51,622 nucleotides of DNA from Maricaulis sp. Lineage in GTDB: Bacteria; Pseudomonadota; Alphaproteobacteria; Caulobacterales; Maricaulaceae. Location of the stretch: NCBI GenBank assembly GCA_002692855.1, contig NZMJ01000015.1:49409-101030 (forward strand), written 5' to 3'. Below, piece by piece: positions 16,858 to 25,615 of the stretch. The notes under the pieces were generated by a model. It was not told where the DNA came from, searched no databases, and was given only the letters and a program-made list of their open reading frames with translations. The position numbers and the translations under genes are program-made. Numbering within the stretch: the first letter of the stretch is position 1; every line of letters begins with the position of its first letter.

Positions 16858-17728
16858 TCTGGACCTGCTCCCGGAACTGGTCGATCACCGTCTTCAAGGC
16901 AAGGCCGATCCGGGTCAGATCCGAATCGCCAGACTTGGAACATAGCGTGTTGGCTTCGCGGTTGAACTCCTGAGACAGGAAGTCGAGCTTGCGTCCCGCG
17001 GGAGAGCCTGCCGCGATCAGGTCGCGGGCTGTCGTGATATGGGCGCCCAGCCGGTCCAGTTCCTCGCGAACATCGGCCTTGAGTGCGAGAACCGCCACTT
17101 CCTGCGCCAGCCGCTCCTCGGGAAAGTCACTGCCGATCAGATCGGCAATCCGCTGCGCCAGCCGGTCCCGGATGGTTTCGATCCGGACACTCGCCGTGTC
17201 GGCCGCATCGGCGGCAAGGGATTCGATCTCGTCGACCTGCCGCAGGAGGATTTCGGCCAGTGCGCGGCCTTCGTCCTCACGGGCCTGTTTCAGTGCGCGC
17301 ACGGCCGTGTCAAAACTTGTGAGCAGCCCGCGTTCGATCCCGGCGCGGTCGTCCGCATCAATCTCGTCGTCGGCCTTGAGAACCCCCTTGATCTGGAGCA
17401 GGCCGTCAAAATGCGGCGGCGACACTTTTCCGGCGGCGACCCACGGCACGCTGGCTTCGATCAAGGCTGACAGGCGCTTTTCGTCGATGGCCGCCGAACC
17501 CGCAGTCTCGTCCCGCGAAATGGTCAGGCCGGCCTGGATCGAACCGCGCGTGAACGCGGTACGGGCAATGTCGCGCAGCGCGCTCTCGATCGCATCATAG
17601 CCCTGTGGCAACCGAAGCCGGAGATCGAGCCCCTTGCCGTTGACGGACCGAACCTCCCACGTCCAGTTCCAGTCGCCCTGCCGCCCTTCGGCGCGCGCAA
17701 ATCCGGTCATCCCCGAGAGTTGTGACAT
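16847..17728 (-). CDS. yicC: YicC/YloC-family endoribonuclease
   Basis: A 293-residue protein starting SGMTGFARAEG and containing WEVRSVNGKGLDLRLRLPQG, the signature N-terminal domain. It ends with KLDFLSQEFNREANTLCSKSGDSDLTRIGLALKTVIDQFREQVQNVE, the conserved DUF1732 C-terminal domain. Work in E. coli and B. subtilis links this family to RNA cleavage and small-RNA turnover. It is embedded between mltG (3 bases upstream) and gmk (overlap) in the fatty-acid operon's tail. Confidence 0.93.
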   Translation of the reverse strand: MSQLSGMTGFARAEGRQGDWNWTWEVRSVNGKGLDLRLRLPQGYDAIESALRDIARTAFTRGSIQAGLTISRDETAGSAAIDEKRLSALIEASVPWVAAGKVSPPHFDGLLQIKGVLKADDEIDADDRAGIERGLLTSFDTAVRALKQAREDEGRALAEILLRQVDEIESLAADAADTASVRIETIRDRLAQRIADLIGSDFPEERLAQEVAVLALKADVREELDRLGAHITTARDLIAAGSPAGRKLDFLSQEFNREANTLCSKSGDSDLTRIGLALKTVIDQFREQVQNVE

Positions 17729-17731
17729 GCG

Positions 17732-18766
17732 TCAGCGCCCCCCGCGTTCACGTTCAACGCGCCGCCAGTTGGCGACATTGCGCTGATGCTCGGCATAGGT
17801 GGTCGCAAACACATGCCCCCCGGTGCCGTCGGCGACGAAGAAGAGATCGCGCGTGTCTGCCGGGTTCAGCACGGCAGCGATGGATTCCCGGCCCGGATTC
17901 GCAATCGGACCCGGCGGCAAGCCCGCGAAATGATAGGTGTTGTAGACGTTCGCCGTATTATCGAGTTCGGATCGGCGGATGCCCCGGCCGAGCGGTTCTC
18001 CGCCTGTAATCCCGTAGATGATGGTCGGGTCACTATCGAGGCTCATGCCGCGGCGCAGGCGGTTCACAAAGACGGCCGCCACGCGAGGCCGCTCGGCAGC
18101 GATGCCGGTCTCCTTCTCGACGATGGAGGCCAGGATGATGGCTTCCTCGACCGTGTCGAAGGGAAGATCGTCTGCGCGGTTGGGCCAGAGTGCCGCGATG
18201 AGCGCGGTCTGGTCGTTGGCCATGCGTTCAAGTATTTCGGCGCGCGGCGTCCCGCGCTGGACCAGGTAGGTTTCGGGCAGCAGGCTGCCTTCGGGCGGCG
18301 TCTCGGTGATCTCGCCTGTCAGCACGTCGCTCGCTTCCAGGATACGGACGATCATCGCGCTGGTCAGGCCTTCTGCGAACGTGACCGGATATTGCACCAC
18401 GATCCCCTCGCGGACCCGTTCCAGCACCTCGCGCATCGACGATTCCGGCGGAAAGGCATACTCGCCTGCCCGAAGGTCCCGGTCCGCTTCCTCGAGCGTC
18501 ACCAGCAAACGAAAGAGGCGCGCGTCAGAGATGACCCCTTCGCGCTCGAACCGGTTTGCGATCTGGATCAGCCCTTCACCGCGCGGCACCACGACAAGTG
18601 TTTCTTCTGCTGTCGGGCCCGGGGCATCAAACTGCCCCTGGACCCAGGACCACGCGAAAAGGGCCGTCGCAGCACCGGCGATTGCCAGAGCGAGCACAAA
18701 ACCGAGAAAGGCCAGAAGTACGCGACCGGACCGGGAATCACGACGCGGCGCAGAACGATCACTCAT
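17732..18766 (-). CDS. mltG: Endolytic murein transglycosylase MltG
   Basis: MltG cleaves nascent glycan strands and is thought to end their elongation. From the start chosen here, ATG 18766 with GGAGG upstream, it has 344 residues; an earlier in-frame start would overlap fabF. It has one N-terminal membrane anchor (about 15-40), a LysM-like segment (ETLVVVPRGEGLIQIANRFEREGVI) and a YceG-type catalytic domain. The catalytic glutamate is expected at E217 in SIVEKETGIAAERP. The pairing with fab genes and yicC-gmk is common in alphaproteobacteria. Confidence 0.95.
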   Translation of the reverse strand: MSDRSAPRRDSRSGRVLLAFLGFVLALAIAGAATALFAWSWVQGQFDAPGPTAEETLVVVPRGEGLIQIANRFEREGVISDARLFRLLVTLEEADRDLRAGEYAFPPESSMREVLERVREGIVVQYPVTFAEGLTSAMIVRILEASDVLTGEITETPPEGSLLPETYLVQRGTPRAEILERMANDQTALIAALWPNRADDLPFDTVEEAIILASIVEKETGIAAERPRVAAVFVNRLRRGMSLDSDPTIIYGITGGEPLGRGIRRSELDNTANVYNTYHFAGLPPGPIANPGRESIAAVLNPADTRDLFFVADGTGGHVFATTYAEHQRNVANWRRVERERGGR

Positions 18767-18791
18767 AGCGGTGCGCCTCCCCGCGCCCGGT

Positions 18792-20075
18792 TCAGGCGAG
18801 GGATTTGAAAACCACCGACGCATTGGTGCCGCCAAAGCCGAACGAGTTCGACAGGGCAGCGCGCACAGGGCGCTCTACGGCGACCTTGGGTGCAAGATTG
18901 ATGGCGGTTTCAACCGACGGATTGTCGAGATTGAGCGTGGGCGGGCAAATCCCGTCGCGCATGGCCAGGATCGAGAAAATCGCTTCAACCGCGCCTGCAG
19001 CCCCGAGCAGGTGGCCGATTGCGGATTTGGTCGACGACATCACGAGGTTGCCGGCGCAATCGCCGAACAGACGCTCCACGGCCCGCAATTCGATCTCGTC
19101 ACCCTTTGGCGTCGATGTGCCGTGGGCGTTCACATAGTCGATCTGCGACGGCTCAAGACCGGCATTGCGCAAGGCCGCGCTCATTGAGCGGAAGCCGCCA
19201 TTACCGTCCTCGGCCGGCGCCGTGATGTGAAAGGCATCACCTGACAGGCCATAGCCAGCCACCTCGGCATAGATCTTCGCGCCGCGGGCCTTGGCCTTTT
19301 CATATTCTTCGAGAACGACGATACCCGCGCCCTCACCCATGACGAAGCCGTCGCGGTCCTTGTCGTAAGGACGCGATGCCTTCTCGGGCGTGTCATTGAA
19401 GCCGGTGGACATCGCACGAGCCGCCACGAAGCTGGCCACTCCGAGCCGGCAGATCGCCGCCTCTGCGCCACCTGCCACCATCATGTCGGCGTCGCCGTAC
19501 CGGATAAGGCGTGCTGCATCGCCAATCGCATGTGCGCCGGTCGAACAGGCCGTGACGACGGCATGGTTCGGCCCCTTCAATCCATGCCGTATCGAGACAT
19601 GGCCGGAAGCCAGATTGATGATCATGCCGGGAATAACGAAGGGCGACAGGCGTCGCGGTCCTTCTTCCTTCAGCGTGATCGACGCATTGTAGGTGGTTTC
19701 CAGACCGCCGGTGCCCGAGCCGATCATGACGCCGGCGCGCTCGCGGTCCTCATCGGTTTCCGGCTGCCAACCGGAATCGGAAATCGCGGCGTCAGCCGCC
19801 GCGATCCCGTACAGCATGAAGTCGTCAATGCGCCGCTGTTCACGCGGGCTCATCACGGAATCGGGGTCGAAACTTCCCTCGACATCCGGACCGCCGCCGC
19901 CCCGGCCATCATGGCGCGGAACGATGCCGGCAATCCGGGAGCCAAGGTCATCAACATCGAAATGATCAATCGGACGAATGCCCGACTGGCCGGCGATCAG
20001 CCGTTTCCAGACCAGTTCAACGCCGCATCCAAGCGGCGTGACCAGACCCAGACCTGTTACAACGACGCGGCGCAT
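18792..20075 (-). CDS. fabF: 3-oxoacyl-ACP synthase II
   Basis: FabF condenses malonyl-ACP with acyl-ACP in fatty-acid elongation. The Cys-His-His triad is C177 (TACSTG), H318 (NAHGTSTP) and H355 (KSAIGHLLGAAG), with the supporting K350. At 427 residues it is slightly longer than E. coli FabF because of a glycine-rich insert at about residues 63-77 (DGRGGGGPDVEG), a feature of alphaproteobacterial members. It lies 13 bases downstream of acpP. Confidence 0.97.
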   Translation of the reverse strand: MRRVVVTGLGLVTPLGCGVELVWKRLIAGQSGIRPIDHFDVDDLGSRIAGIVPRHDGRGGGGPDVEGSFDPDSVMSPREQRRIDDFMLYGIAAADAAISDSGWQPETDEDRERAGVMIGSGTGGLETTYNASITLKEEGPRRLSPFVIPGMIINLASGHVSIRHGLKGPNHAVVTACSTGAHAIGDAARLIRYGDADMMVAGGAEAAICRLGVASFVAARAMSTGFNDTPEKASRPYDKDRDGFVMGEGAGIVVLEEYEKAKARGAKIYAEVAGYGLSGDAFHITAPAEDGNGGFRSMSAALRNAGLEPSQIDYVNAHGTSTPKGDEIELRAVERLFGDCAGNLVMSSTKSAIGHLLGAAGAVEAIFSILAMRDGICPPTLNLDNPSVETAINLAPKVAVERPVRAALSNSFGFGGTNASVVFKSLA

Positions 20076-20088
20076 CGAAAACCCGGTC

Positions 20089-20325
20089 TTAGTTGACCTT
20101 TTCAGAGATGAACTTCACCGCATCACCCACGGTCTGAATGTGCTCAGCCGCATCATCGGGGATTTCGATGTCGAACTCTTCCTCGAACGCCATGACGAGT
20201 TCGACATTGTCGAGCGAGTCAGCGCCGAGATCGTCGATGAAGCTGGCCTTCTCGGTGACCTTTTCCTGTTCGACATCAAGGTGCTCGATGACGATCTTCT
20301 GGACCCGTTCAAAGACATCAGACAT
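20089..20325 (-). CDS. acpP: Acyl carrier protein
   Basis: A 78-residue acidic four-helix carrier that holds growing acyl chains on a phosphopantetheine arm. The attachment serine is S37 in GADSLD. The rest ([23 protein letters not shown]) is canonical. The 165-base gap from fabG is the largest in this operon and probably carries an extra promoter for high-level acpP expression, which is inference; I could not define its -35/-10 boxes with confidence. Confidence 0.98.
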   Translation of the reverse strand: MSDVFERVQKIVIEHLDVEQEKVTEKASFIDDLGADSLDNVELVMAFEEEFDIEIPDDAAEHIQTVGDAVKFISEKVN

Positions 20326-20490
20326 AGGCTAGTCCTTTTGTTATATGCCGCTGAAACTGTATGCGGCGCCGATGCGAGCGGGAAGCACCAAATACACGCG
20401 CTTCCGACCTGATATGCGGGGCTGGTAACACGAAGCCCCGCGCATTGCCAGACGCTCCGAACCGCTTCGGATGCGCCCGATTTCCAACCC

Positions 20491-21228
20491 CTAGATCATC
20501 GCCATGCCGCCATTGACGTGCAGCGTTACGCCGGTGACGTAGCGCGCCTCATCGCTGGCGAGATAGGCAACTGCAGCGGCGATATCGTCACCGCTGCCCA
20601 GATCACCCGAGGGAATCTTCGTCAGTATGGCCGATTTCTGGTCGTCCGTCAGGGCGTCCGTCATCGGTGAAGCGATGAAGCCGGGCGCCACGCAATTGAC
20701 CGTCACGCCGCGCGCCGCGACTTCCTGGGCCAGCGACTTGGAAAACCCGATCATGCCTGCCTTGGAGGCGCAGTAATTCGTCTGGCCCGGATTGCCGGTC
20801 ACGCCGACGACGGACGTGATGCCGATGATCCGGCCCCACCGCGCCTTCATCATGCCGCGCAATGCTGCACGGGTCAGGCGGAAATAGCTTTCCAGATTGA
20901 CCTTCAGCACCGTGTCCCAGTCTTCGTCCTTCATGCGCATCAGAAGCTGGTCCTTCGTGACGCCTGCATTGGCAACCAGGACATCAAGCGACCCCATGGC
21001 TTCGGCGGCCTGCTTGGGGAGCGCATCGACCGCTTCGCCGTCGGACAGATTGCACGGCAGGACGTGGACCCGCTCACCCAGCTCGCCGGCCAGTTCGTCC
21101 AGCTTTTCCTTGCGGGTTCCGGAAATCGCGACAGTCGCGCCCTGGGCGTGCAGCGCACGGGCGATGTCGCCGCCAATGCCGCCGGTCGCGCCGGTCACGA
21201 GGGCGTTCTTGCCTTGAAGTGAGAACAT
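20491..21228 (-). CDS. fabG: 3-oxoacyl-ACP reductase
   Basis: NADPH-dependent reductase of beta-ketoacyl-ACP and a classical short-chain dehydrogenase of 245 residues. The cofactor loop is TGATGGIGG (12-20), the NAG motif is at 87-89, and the catalytic S139, Y152 and K156 are present. ITSVVGVTGNPGQTNYCASKAG is the diagnostic FabG active-site stretch. The stop-to-start gap to fabD is 5 bases. Confidence 0.97.
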   Translation of the reverse strand: MFSLQGKNALVTGATGGIGGDIARALHAQGATVAISGTRKEKLDELAGELGERVHVLPCNLSDGEAVDALPKQAAEAMGSLDVLVANAGVTKDQLLMRMKDEDWDTVLKVNLESYFRLTRAALRGMMKARWGRIIGITSVVGVTGNPGQTNYCASKAGMIGFSKSLAQEVAARGVTVNCVAPGFIASPMTDALTDDQKSAILTKIPSGDLGSGDDIAAAVAYLASDEARYVTGVTLHVNGGMAMI

Positions 21229-21233
21229 GGTCG

Positions 21234-22178
21234 CTATCCTTTCAAAGAACTCGCGAAATTCACGATATCATCGGCGCTGATCAGCGGCACGCCCGCCGCG
21301 TCCGGCGCGATGCGCTTCAGCATGCCGGTCAGCACCTTGCCGCCTGCTTCGGCGAAGGTCGCGATACCGCCCTCGCCCGCCATCCATTCGGCGCTCTCTC
21401 GCCAGCGGACCCGGCCCGTCACCTGCTCGACCAGAAGATCGCGGAGGATTGCGGGGTCGCTTTCAGGGCGCGCGCGGACATTCACCACGACCGGCACTGA
21501 CGGAGCCGAGAAGCTGGCACTGGCCAGTGCTTCGGCCATCGCATCGGCAGCCGGCTGCATCAGGGCGCAATGAAAGGGCGCGGAGACCGGCAGCGGCATG
21601 GCGCGTTTCACGCCCATTTCCTGCGCCGCGGCAATCGCCGCGTCCACGGCCGCCTTGGCCCCCGAAATCACGACCTGACCGGGCGCGTTGTCATTGGCGA
21701 TCTGGCAGACGCCCTGGGCTGAACCGGCCTCGGCCGCTTTTTCGGCCTGATCAAGATCCGCACCGATCAATGCCGCCATCGCGCCCTGCGCGACCGGCAC
21801 CGCCTTCTGCATGGCCTGGCCGCGCAGCTTCAGGAGCCTGGCGGCATCCGACAACGACAAGGCGCCCGCCGCGCACAGGGCGGAGTATTCACCCAGCGAG
21901 TGACCGGCGACGAATTTCGCCGCGCTGACACTGACGCCGAACTCACTCTCGAGCACACGCATGACGGCCAGGCTGTTGGCCATGATGGCGGGCTGGGCGT
22001 TCTCGGTCAGGGTCAGTTCATCCGCCGGGCCGTCCCACATGAGTGCCGACAGCTTCTGCCCCAGGGCAGCATCGACTTCATCGAACACGGCCCGGGCTTC
22101 AGGAAAGGATTCGGCCAGTCCCTGGCCCATGCCGACGGCCTGACTTCCCTGTCCGGGAAATACGAAAGCGAGCGTCAT
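21234..22178 (-). CDS. fabD: Malonyl-CoA:ACP transacylase
   Basis: FabD loads malonate onto the acyl carrier protein. The protein starts MTLAFVFPGQGSQ at ATG 22178 (314 residues) with GGGGGA upstream; a frame extension to 22199 adds seven atypical residues. The nucleophile S94 sits in GHSLGEYSA, and the second active-site histidine is in SAPFHCALM. It is the first gene of the fab operon, so the promoter should lie in the 22179-22345 interval shared with the divergent small membrane protein. Confidence 0.96.
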   Translation of the reverse strand: MTLAFVFPGQGSQAVGMGQGLAESFPEARAVFDEVDAALGQKLSALMWDGPADELTLTENAQPAIMANSLAVMRVLESEFGVSVSAAKFVAGHSLGEYSALCAAGALSLSDAARLLKLRGQAMQKAVPVAQGAMAALIGADLDQAEKAAEAGSAQGVCQIANDNAPGQVVISGAKAAVDAAIAAAQEMGVKRAMPLPVSAPFHCALMQPAADAMAEALASASFSAPSVPVVVNVRARPESDPAILRDLLVEQVTGRVRWRESAEWMAGEGGIATFAEAGGKVLTGMLKRIAPDAAGVPLISADDIVNFASSLKG

Positions 22179-22345
22179 ATCGGGTTGGTCCCCCAGCACC
22201 GTTGATTGGCATTGACCCGTCGATAGACCGGGCGAGCGCGCAGTGGCAAGCCGCGAAAAACCGCTGCTTGCGCGTGAACACTGTTCAATTCATCTAGTCT
22301 GCTTCGAATGTTACGCTGCCATTCATCGATTCAGAAAGGCCGATC

Positions 22346-22537
22346 ATGAAACGTAGCCTGCCCGTGCGATGGCTGTACGCCCTTGCCTTTCTAGTCGTCG
22401 GCGGTGTCAGCCTGCTGATCGTGGCGAACTATCTTGACCCGGAGGGCGCTTGCGAGGAAGCGGGCGGTGTCTGGCTTGTCGCGGGGCGTCACTGCGTGAT
22501 GCCTGAGCCGGCCGCCGACCCCGGCACGAACGGGTGA
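22346..22537 (+). CDS. Small single-pass membrane protein, unknown
   Basis: A 63-residue protein with a basic start (KRSLPVRW), one hydrophobic helix (about 10-27: LYALAFLVVGGVSLLIVANY) and a short outside tail with two cysteines (CEEAGGVWLVAGRHC). The pattern suggests an N-in, C-out membrane protein whose cysteines could form a disulfide. AGAAAGG-type spacing upstream (GAAAGG) supports the ATG start. I do not recognise the family. It is divergent from fabD and lies 188 bases before rpsF. Confidence 0.6.
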   Translation: MKRSLPVRWLYALAFLVVGGVSLLIVANYLDPEGACEEAGGVWLVAGRHCVMPEPAADPGTNG

Positions 22538-22619
22538 AGCCCGCCTGACCGCCCTGAACGCTTGCCCTGCCCAGCTGTTTCCTGTACCTGCGCGCGTCTT
22601 GAGTGATTGCGGTCCTCAT

Positions 22620-22695
22620 CCCACCGACATGTAACGGCATGGTGCCGTTACGCGGGTGAGGAGCCACCGCTGCGGAACCCGACCCTTCGGTTCCA
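22620..22695 (+). promoter_or_regulatory. Structured leader of rpsF, possible S6:S18 autoregulatory element
   Basis: The rpsF 5' region holds two hairpins. The first has a perfect 9-bp stem (22631-22639 with 22643-22651) and may be extended by an outer CACC/GGTG pairing. The second (22674-22679 with 22689-22694) carries a CCGA sequence on its 5' side. rpsF leaders in many bacteria fold an RNA bound by the S6:S18 complex, with a conserved CCG in a bulge. Assignment to that class is inference from position and the CCG, not from a covariance match. Confidence 0.45.
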
Positions 22696-22725
22696 AGGCG
22701 CCGCGATCCATAAGGAAGGGAGCCA

Positions 22726-23079
22726 ATGGCTTACTACGAGCACGTCTTCATCGCTCGTCCGGACCTCTCGCCTGCCCAGGCCGAGACGCTGGTCGAGGAT
22801 GTCAAAACCCTGATCGAAGAAAAGGGCGGCAAGGTTGCCAAGACCGAGTATTGGGGTCTGCGCAATCTGGCCTACCGTATCCAGAAGAACCGCAAGGGGC
22901 ATTACGGCCTGGTCGACATCGAGGCAAATGCCGACGTGATGGCCGAGCTGGATCGCCGCCAGCGCCTGTCGGAAGACGTCATCCGTCACATGACGCTTCG
23001 CGTGGAAGAGCTGGACGAAAAGCCGTCCGCCATCCTGTCGAAGAAAGACGACCGTCGCCGCCGCGACGATCGCCGCTAG
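22726..23079 (+). CDS. rpsF: 30S ribosomal protein S6
   Basis: S6 binds 16S rRNA in the platform together with S18. The 117-residue protein has the expected start ([24 protein letters not shown]) and the core [25 protein letters not shown]. It ends in a basic tail of repeated K/R/D residues rather than the polyglutamate run that RimK modifies in E. coli. AAGGAAGGGAG precedes the ATG. Confidence 0.98.
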   Translation: MAYYEHVFIARPDLSPAQAETLVEDVKTLIEEKGGKVAKTEYWGLRNLAYRIQKNRKGHYGLVDIEANADVMAELDRRQRLSEDVIRHMTLRVEELDEKPSAILSKKDDRRRRDDRR

Positions 23080-23090
23080 GAGATACGATC

Positions 23091-23342
23091 ATGGCTGATG
23101 CAATTTCCAACATGCCCGTGCGCCGCGCCTTCACGCGCCGCCGCAAGGTGTGCCCGTTCTCCGGCGAAGGTGCGCCGAAGATCGATCACAAGGACCCCAA
23201 GCTGCTGCAACGCTACATGTCCGAGCGTGGCAAGATCGTCCCGGCCCGTATCACGGCCGTGTCGGCGAAAAAGCAGCGTGAACTGGCCCGCGCCATCAAG
23301 CGCGCCCGCCAGCTCGCCCTTCTGCCTTACGCAGTGAAGTAG
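23091..23342 (+). CDS. rpsR: 30S ribosomal protein S18
   Basis: An 83-residue basic protein, S6's partner in the 30S platform: [17 protein letters not shown], then [50 protein letters not shown]. The ATG at 23091 follows AGGAGA by a normal distance, 11 bases after the rpsF stop. A much longer open frame in phase with it continues upstream through rpsF, but it is not the gene start. Confidence 0.98.
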   Translation: MADAISNMPVRRAFTRRRKVCPFSGEGAPKIDHKDPKLLQRYMSERGKIVPARITAVSAKKQRELARAIKRARQLALLPYAVK

Positions 23343-23351
23343 GGGAATCAG

Positions 23352-23972
23352 ATGCAAATCATTCTTCTCGAACGCGTGGAAAACCTCGGCGGCATCGGTG
23401 ACGTTGTTACCGTGAAGCCGGGCTTTGCCCGCAATTTCCTGCTGCCGCAGGAAAAGGCGCTGCGCGCGACCGAGGCCAACAAGGCCCGGTTCGAGCGTGA
23501 GCGTGAGATCATCGAAAAGCGCAATGCCGAACGCCGTGAAGCGGCCTCCGGCCTGGCTCAGAACATCGATGGCAACACCTACGTCCTGATCCGTCAGGCC
23601 GGCGAAGCCGGACACCTTTATGGCTCGGTCACGTCGCGCGACATCGTCGATGCGGTCAGCACCGAGGAACTGCAGATTGCCCGTTCGCAGGTTGATCTGA
23701 AGGAAGCCATCAAGACGCTTGGCCTTCATGACGTGAAGATCCGTCTTCATGCCGAAGTCTTCGTGACCGTCACCATCAATGTGGCGCGCAGCGAGGAAGA
23801 AGCCGAACGTCAGGCCAAGGGTGAAGACATCATCGCGACCCAGCACGACGAAGATCGTGCGATCGCCGAAGCCCAGGCTGCCGAGCTGTTCGAAGCGTCC
23901 CAGGAACACTCAGAAGACGGCGGCGAACGCGCACCGTCCGAAGGTGAAACCGAAACGGCCGACGAGGACTGA
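23352..23972 (+). CDS. rplI: 50S ribosomal protein L9 with acidic C-terminal extension
   Basis: L9 sits at the base of the L1 stalk. The N-terminal domain (MQIILLERVENLGGIGDVVTVKPGFARNFLLPQEKAL), the long connecting helix and the C-terminal domain are present to about residue 150. A further 50 or so residues are strongly acidic (EDIIATQHDEDRAIAEAQ, EGETETADED). The 206-residue total is longer than the roughly 150 of E. coli L9, as in other alphaproteobacteria. It is the last gene of the rpsF-rpsR-rplI operon. Confidence 0.97.
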   Translation: MQIILLERVENLGGIGDVVTVKPGFARNFLLPQEKALRATEANKARFEREREIIEKRNAERREAASGLAQNIDGNTYVLIRQAGEAGHLYGSVTSRDIVDAVSTEELQIARSQVDLKEAIKTLGLHDVKIRLHAEVFVTVTINVARSEEEAERQAKGEDIIATQHDEDRAIAEAQAAELFEASQEHSEDGGERAPSEGETETADED

Positions 23973-23997
23973 TCCTCGGGCGATTGCCGGATTGATC

Positions 23998-24025
23998 AAG
24001 GCGGGCCATCGCGGCCCGCCTTTTT
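23998..24025 (+). terminator. Rho-independent terminator after rplI
   Basis: A 10-bp stem (23998-24007 with 24013-24022), mostly G and C, has a five-base loop and is followed by a T run (to 24025). It lies 25 bases past the rplI stop and separates the ribosomal operon from dnaB. Confidence 0.92.
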
Positions 24026-24124
24026 CTTTGAGCTTTTCGGGCTTTTCCACAGAACTGAAAATTGGCCGGGGAGAACCGCTTTAGCCCGGTTACTCAGGCG
24101 TGTCGCTCAAGCTATACCCTTCCC

Positions 24125-25615
24125 ATGTCCGCGCTCCCTGTCCTCGCCGACCCTCAAGACCTGTCGTCGTCTGCTGACGCACCGCCCCACAATCTGGAGG
24201 CCGAACAGGCCTTTCTGGGCGCGCTGCTCTACGACAACGAGCTCTACTACCGGATCGGCGACTGGCTGAAGGCGGCGCATTTCTATGACCCGGTTCATGG
24301 CCGTATCTACCAGGCGGCAGCGGACCGGATCGTGCGCGGCTCGCTCGCGGATGCGGTGGTCCTGAAAACCGATTTCGAGCGCGATGGCGGACTGAAGGAA
24401 ATCGGCGGCCCGGCCTATCTCGCTGTGCTTCTGGAAAGCGCGGCGGACAGTGCGGCAGCGGTCGAATACGCGCAGCTTGTCTATGACCTCGCCTTGCGCC
24501 GGGCCCTTATTCGCGTCAGCGCGGAATTGTCCAAGGAAGCCGCGGATTCGTCACCGAACACGCATGGCCGGAAGCTAATCGAAGCGGCCGAGAAAAAGCT
24601 GTTTGAGCTGGCCGAGACCGGCGGCGCGCAAAAGGGCTTCGTGTCGTTCAAGGACGCGCTGGCCGACTCCATCGAAATGGCGGCAGCGGCGTATGAGCGT
24701 GAGGGCGGACTGTCGGGCATCTCATCGGGCCTCAAGGCGCTCGACGAGAAGCTGGGCGGATTGCATCCCTCGGACCTCATCATCCTGGCGGGACGCCCGT
24801 CGATGGGGAAAACCGCGCTGGCGACGAACATCGCGTTCGAAGTTGCCAAGAGCTACCAGTACGAGACGCTGGCCGACGGAACGCGGAAAACCACCAAGGG
24901 CGGCGTGGTCGGATTTTTCAGCCTCGAAATGTCCGCCGAACAGCTCGCGACGCGTCTGATCGCCGACTATACCGGCATTCCCGGCTTCATGATCCGGCGC
25001 GGCGAAATCGACGCAGCGCAATATGAAGAGATCCGCGACGGCGTTCTCGAGATCCAGGGCCTGCCGCTCTACATCGACGACACCGGTGGTCTGCCCATCG
25101 GAGCCCTCACCGCCCGCGCGCGCCGCCTGAAACGCCTGCACGGCCTCGACCTGATCGTGGTCGACTACCTTCAGCTGGTGACCGGCTCGTCGGGCAAGAC
25201 AGACAGCCGCGTGCAGGAAGTGTCCGAGGTGACCCAGGCGCTGAAGGCGATGGCGAAGGAGTTGTCGGTTCCCGTGATCGCGCTGTCGCAGCTGTCGCGT
25301 CAGGTGGAACAGCGCGAAGACAAGAAGCCGCAGCTGTCCGACCTTCGCGAATCCGGTTCCATCGAACAGGACGCCGATGCCGTGATGTTCGTGTACCGGG
25401 AGTCCTACTACAAGGAGCGTGAGAAACCGCGTGAAGGCACGCCGGAATATCTCGCCTGGGAAGAGGAATTCCGGGCCATCGAGCGCCAAGCCGAAGTCAT
25501 CATCGGCAAGCAGCGACACGGTCCGATCGGCACGGTGAAGCTGGCGTTCGACGCGGCCCGTACGAAGTTCTCGGATCTGGAGTATACACAGCGGTATGAC
25601 GACTCGATCCGCTGA
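24125..25615 (+). CDS. dnaB: Replicative DNA helicase
   Basis: DnaB is the hexameric 5'-3' helicase of the replication fork. From ATG 24125 it has 496 residues; the frame is open 63 bases further up but that part is atypical. It has an N-terminal DnaB domain (PPHNLEAEQAFLGALLYDNE) and a RecA-like domain with Walker A GRPSMGKTAL, Walker B LIVVDYLQL and the motif SQLSRQVEQREDKKPQLSDLRESGSIEQDAD. No intein or insertion interrupts it. It overlaps alr by 20 bases. Confidence 0.97.
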   Translation: MSALPVLADPQDLSSSADAPPHNLEAEQAFLGALLYDNELYYRIGDWLKAAHFYDPVHGRIYQAAADRIVRGSLADAVVLKTDFERDGGLKEIGGPAYLAVLLESAADSAAAVEYAQLVYDLALRRALIRVSAELSKEAADSSPNTHGRKLIEAAEKKLFELAETGGAQKGFVSFKDALADSIEMAAAAYEREGGLSGISSGLKALDEKLGGLHPSDLIILAGRPSMGKTALATNIAFEVAKSYQYETLADGTRKTTKGGVVGFFSLEMSAEQLATRLIADYTGIPGFMIRRGEIDAAQYEEIRDGVLEIQGLPLYIDDTGGLPIGALTARARRLKRLHGLDLIVVDYLQLVTGSSGKTDSRVQEVSEVTQALKAMAKELSVPVIALSQLSRQVEQREDKKPQLSDLRESGSIEQDADAVMFVYRESYYKEREKPREGTPEYLAWEEEFRAIERQAEVIIGKQRHGPIGTVKLAFDAARTKFSDLEYTQRYDDSIR

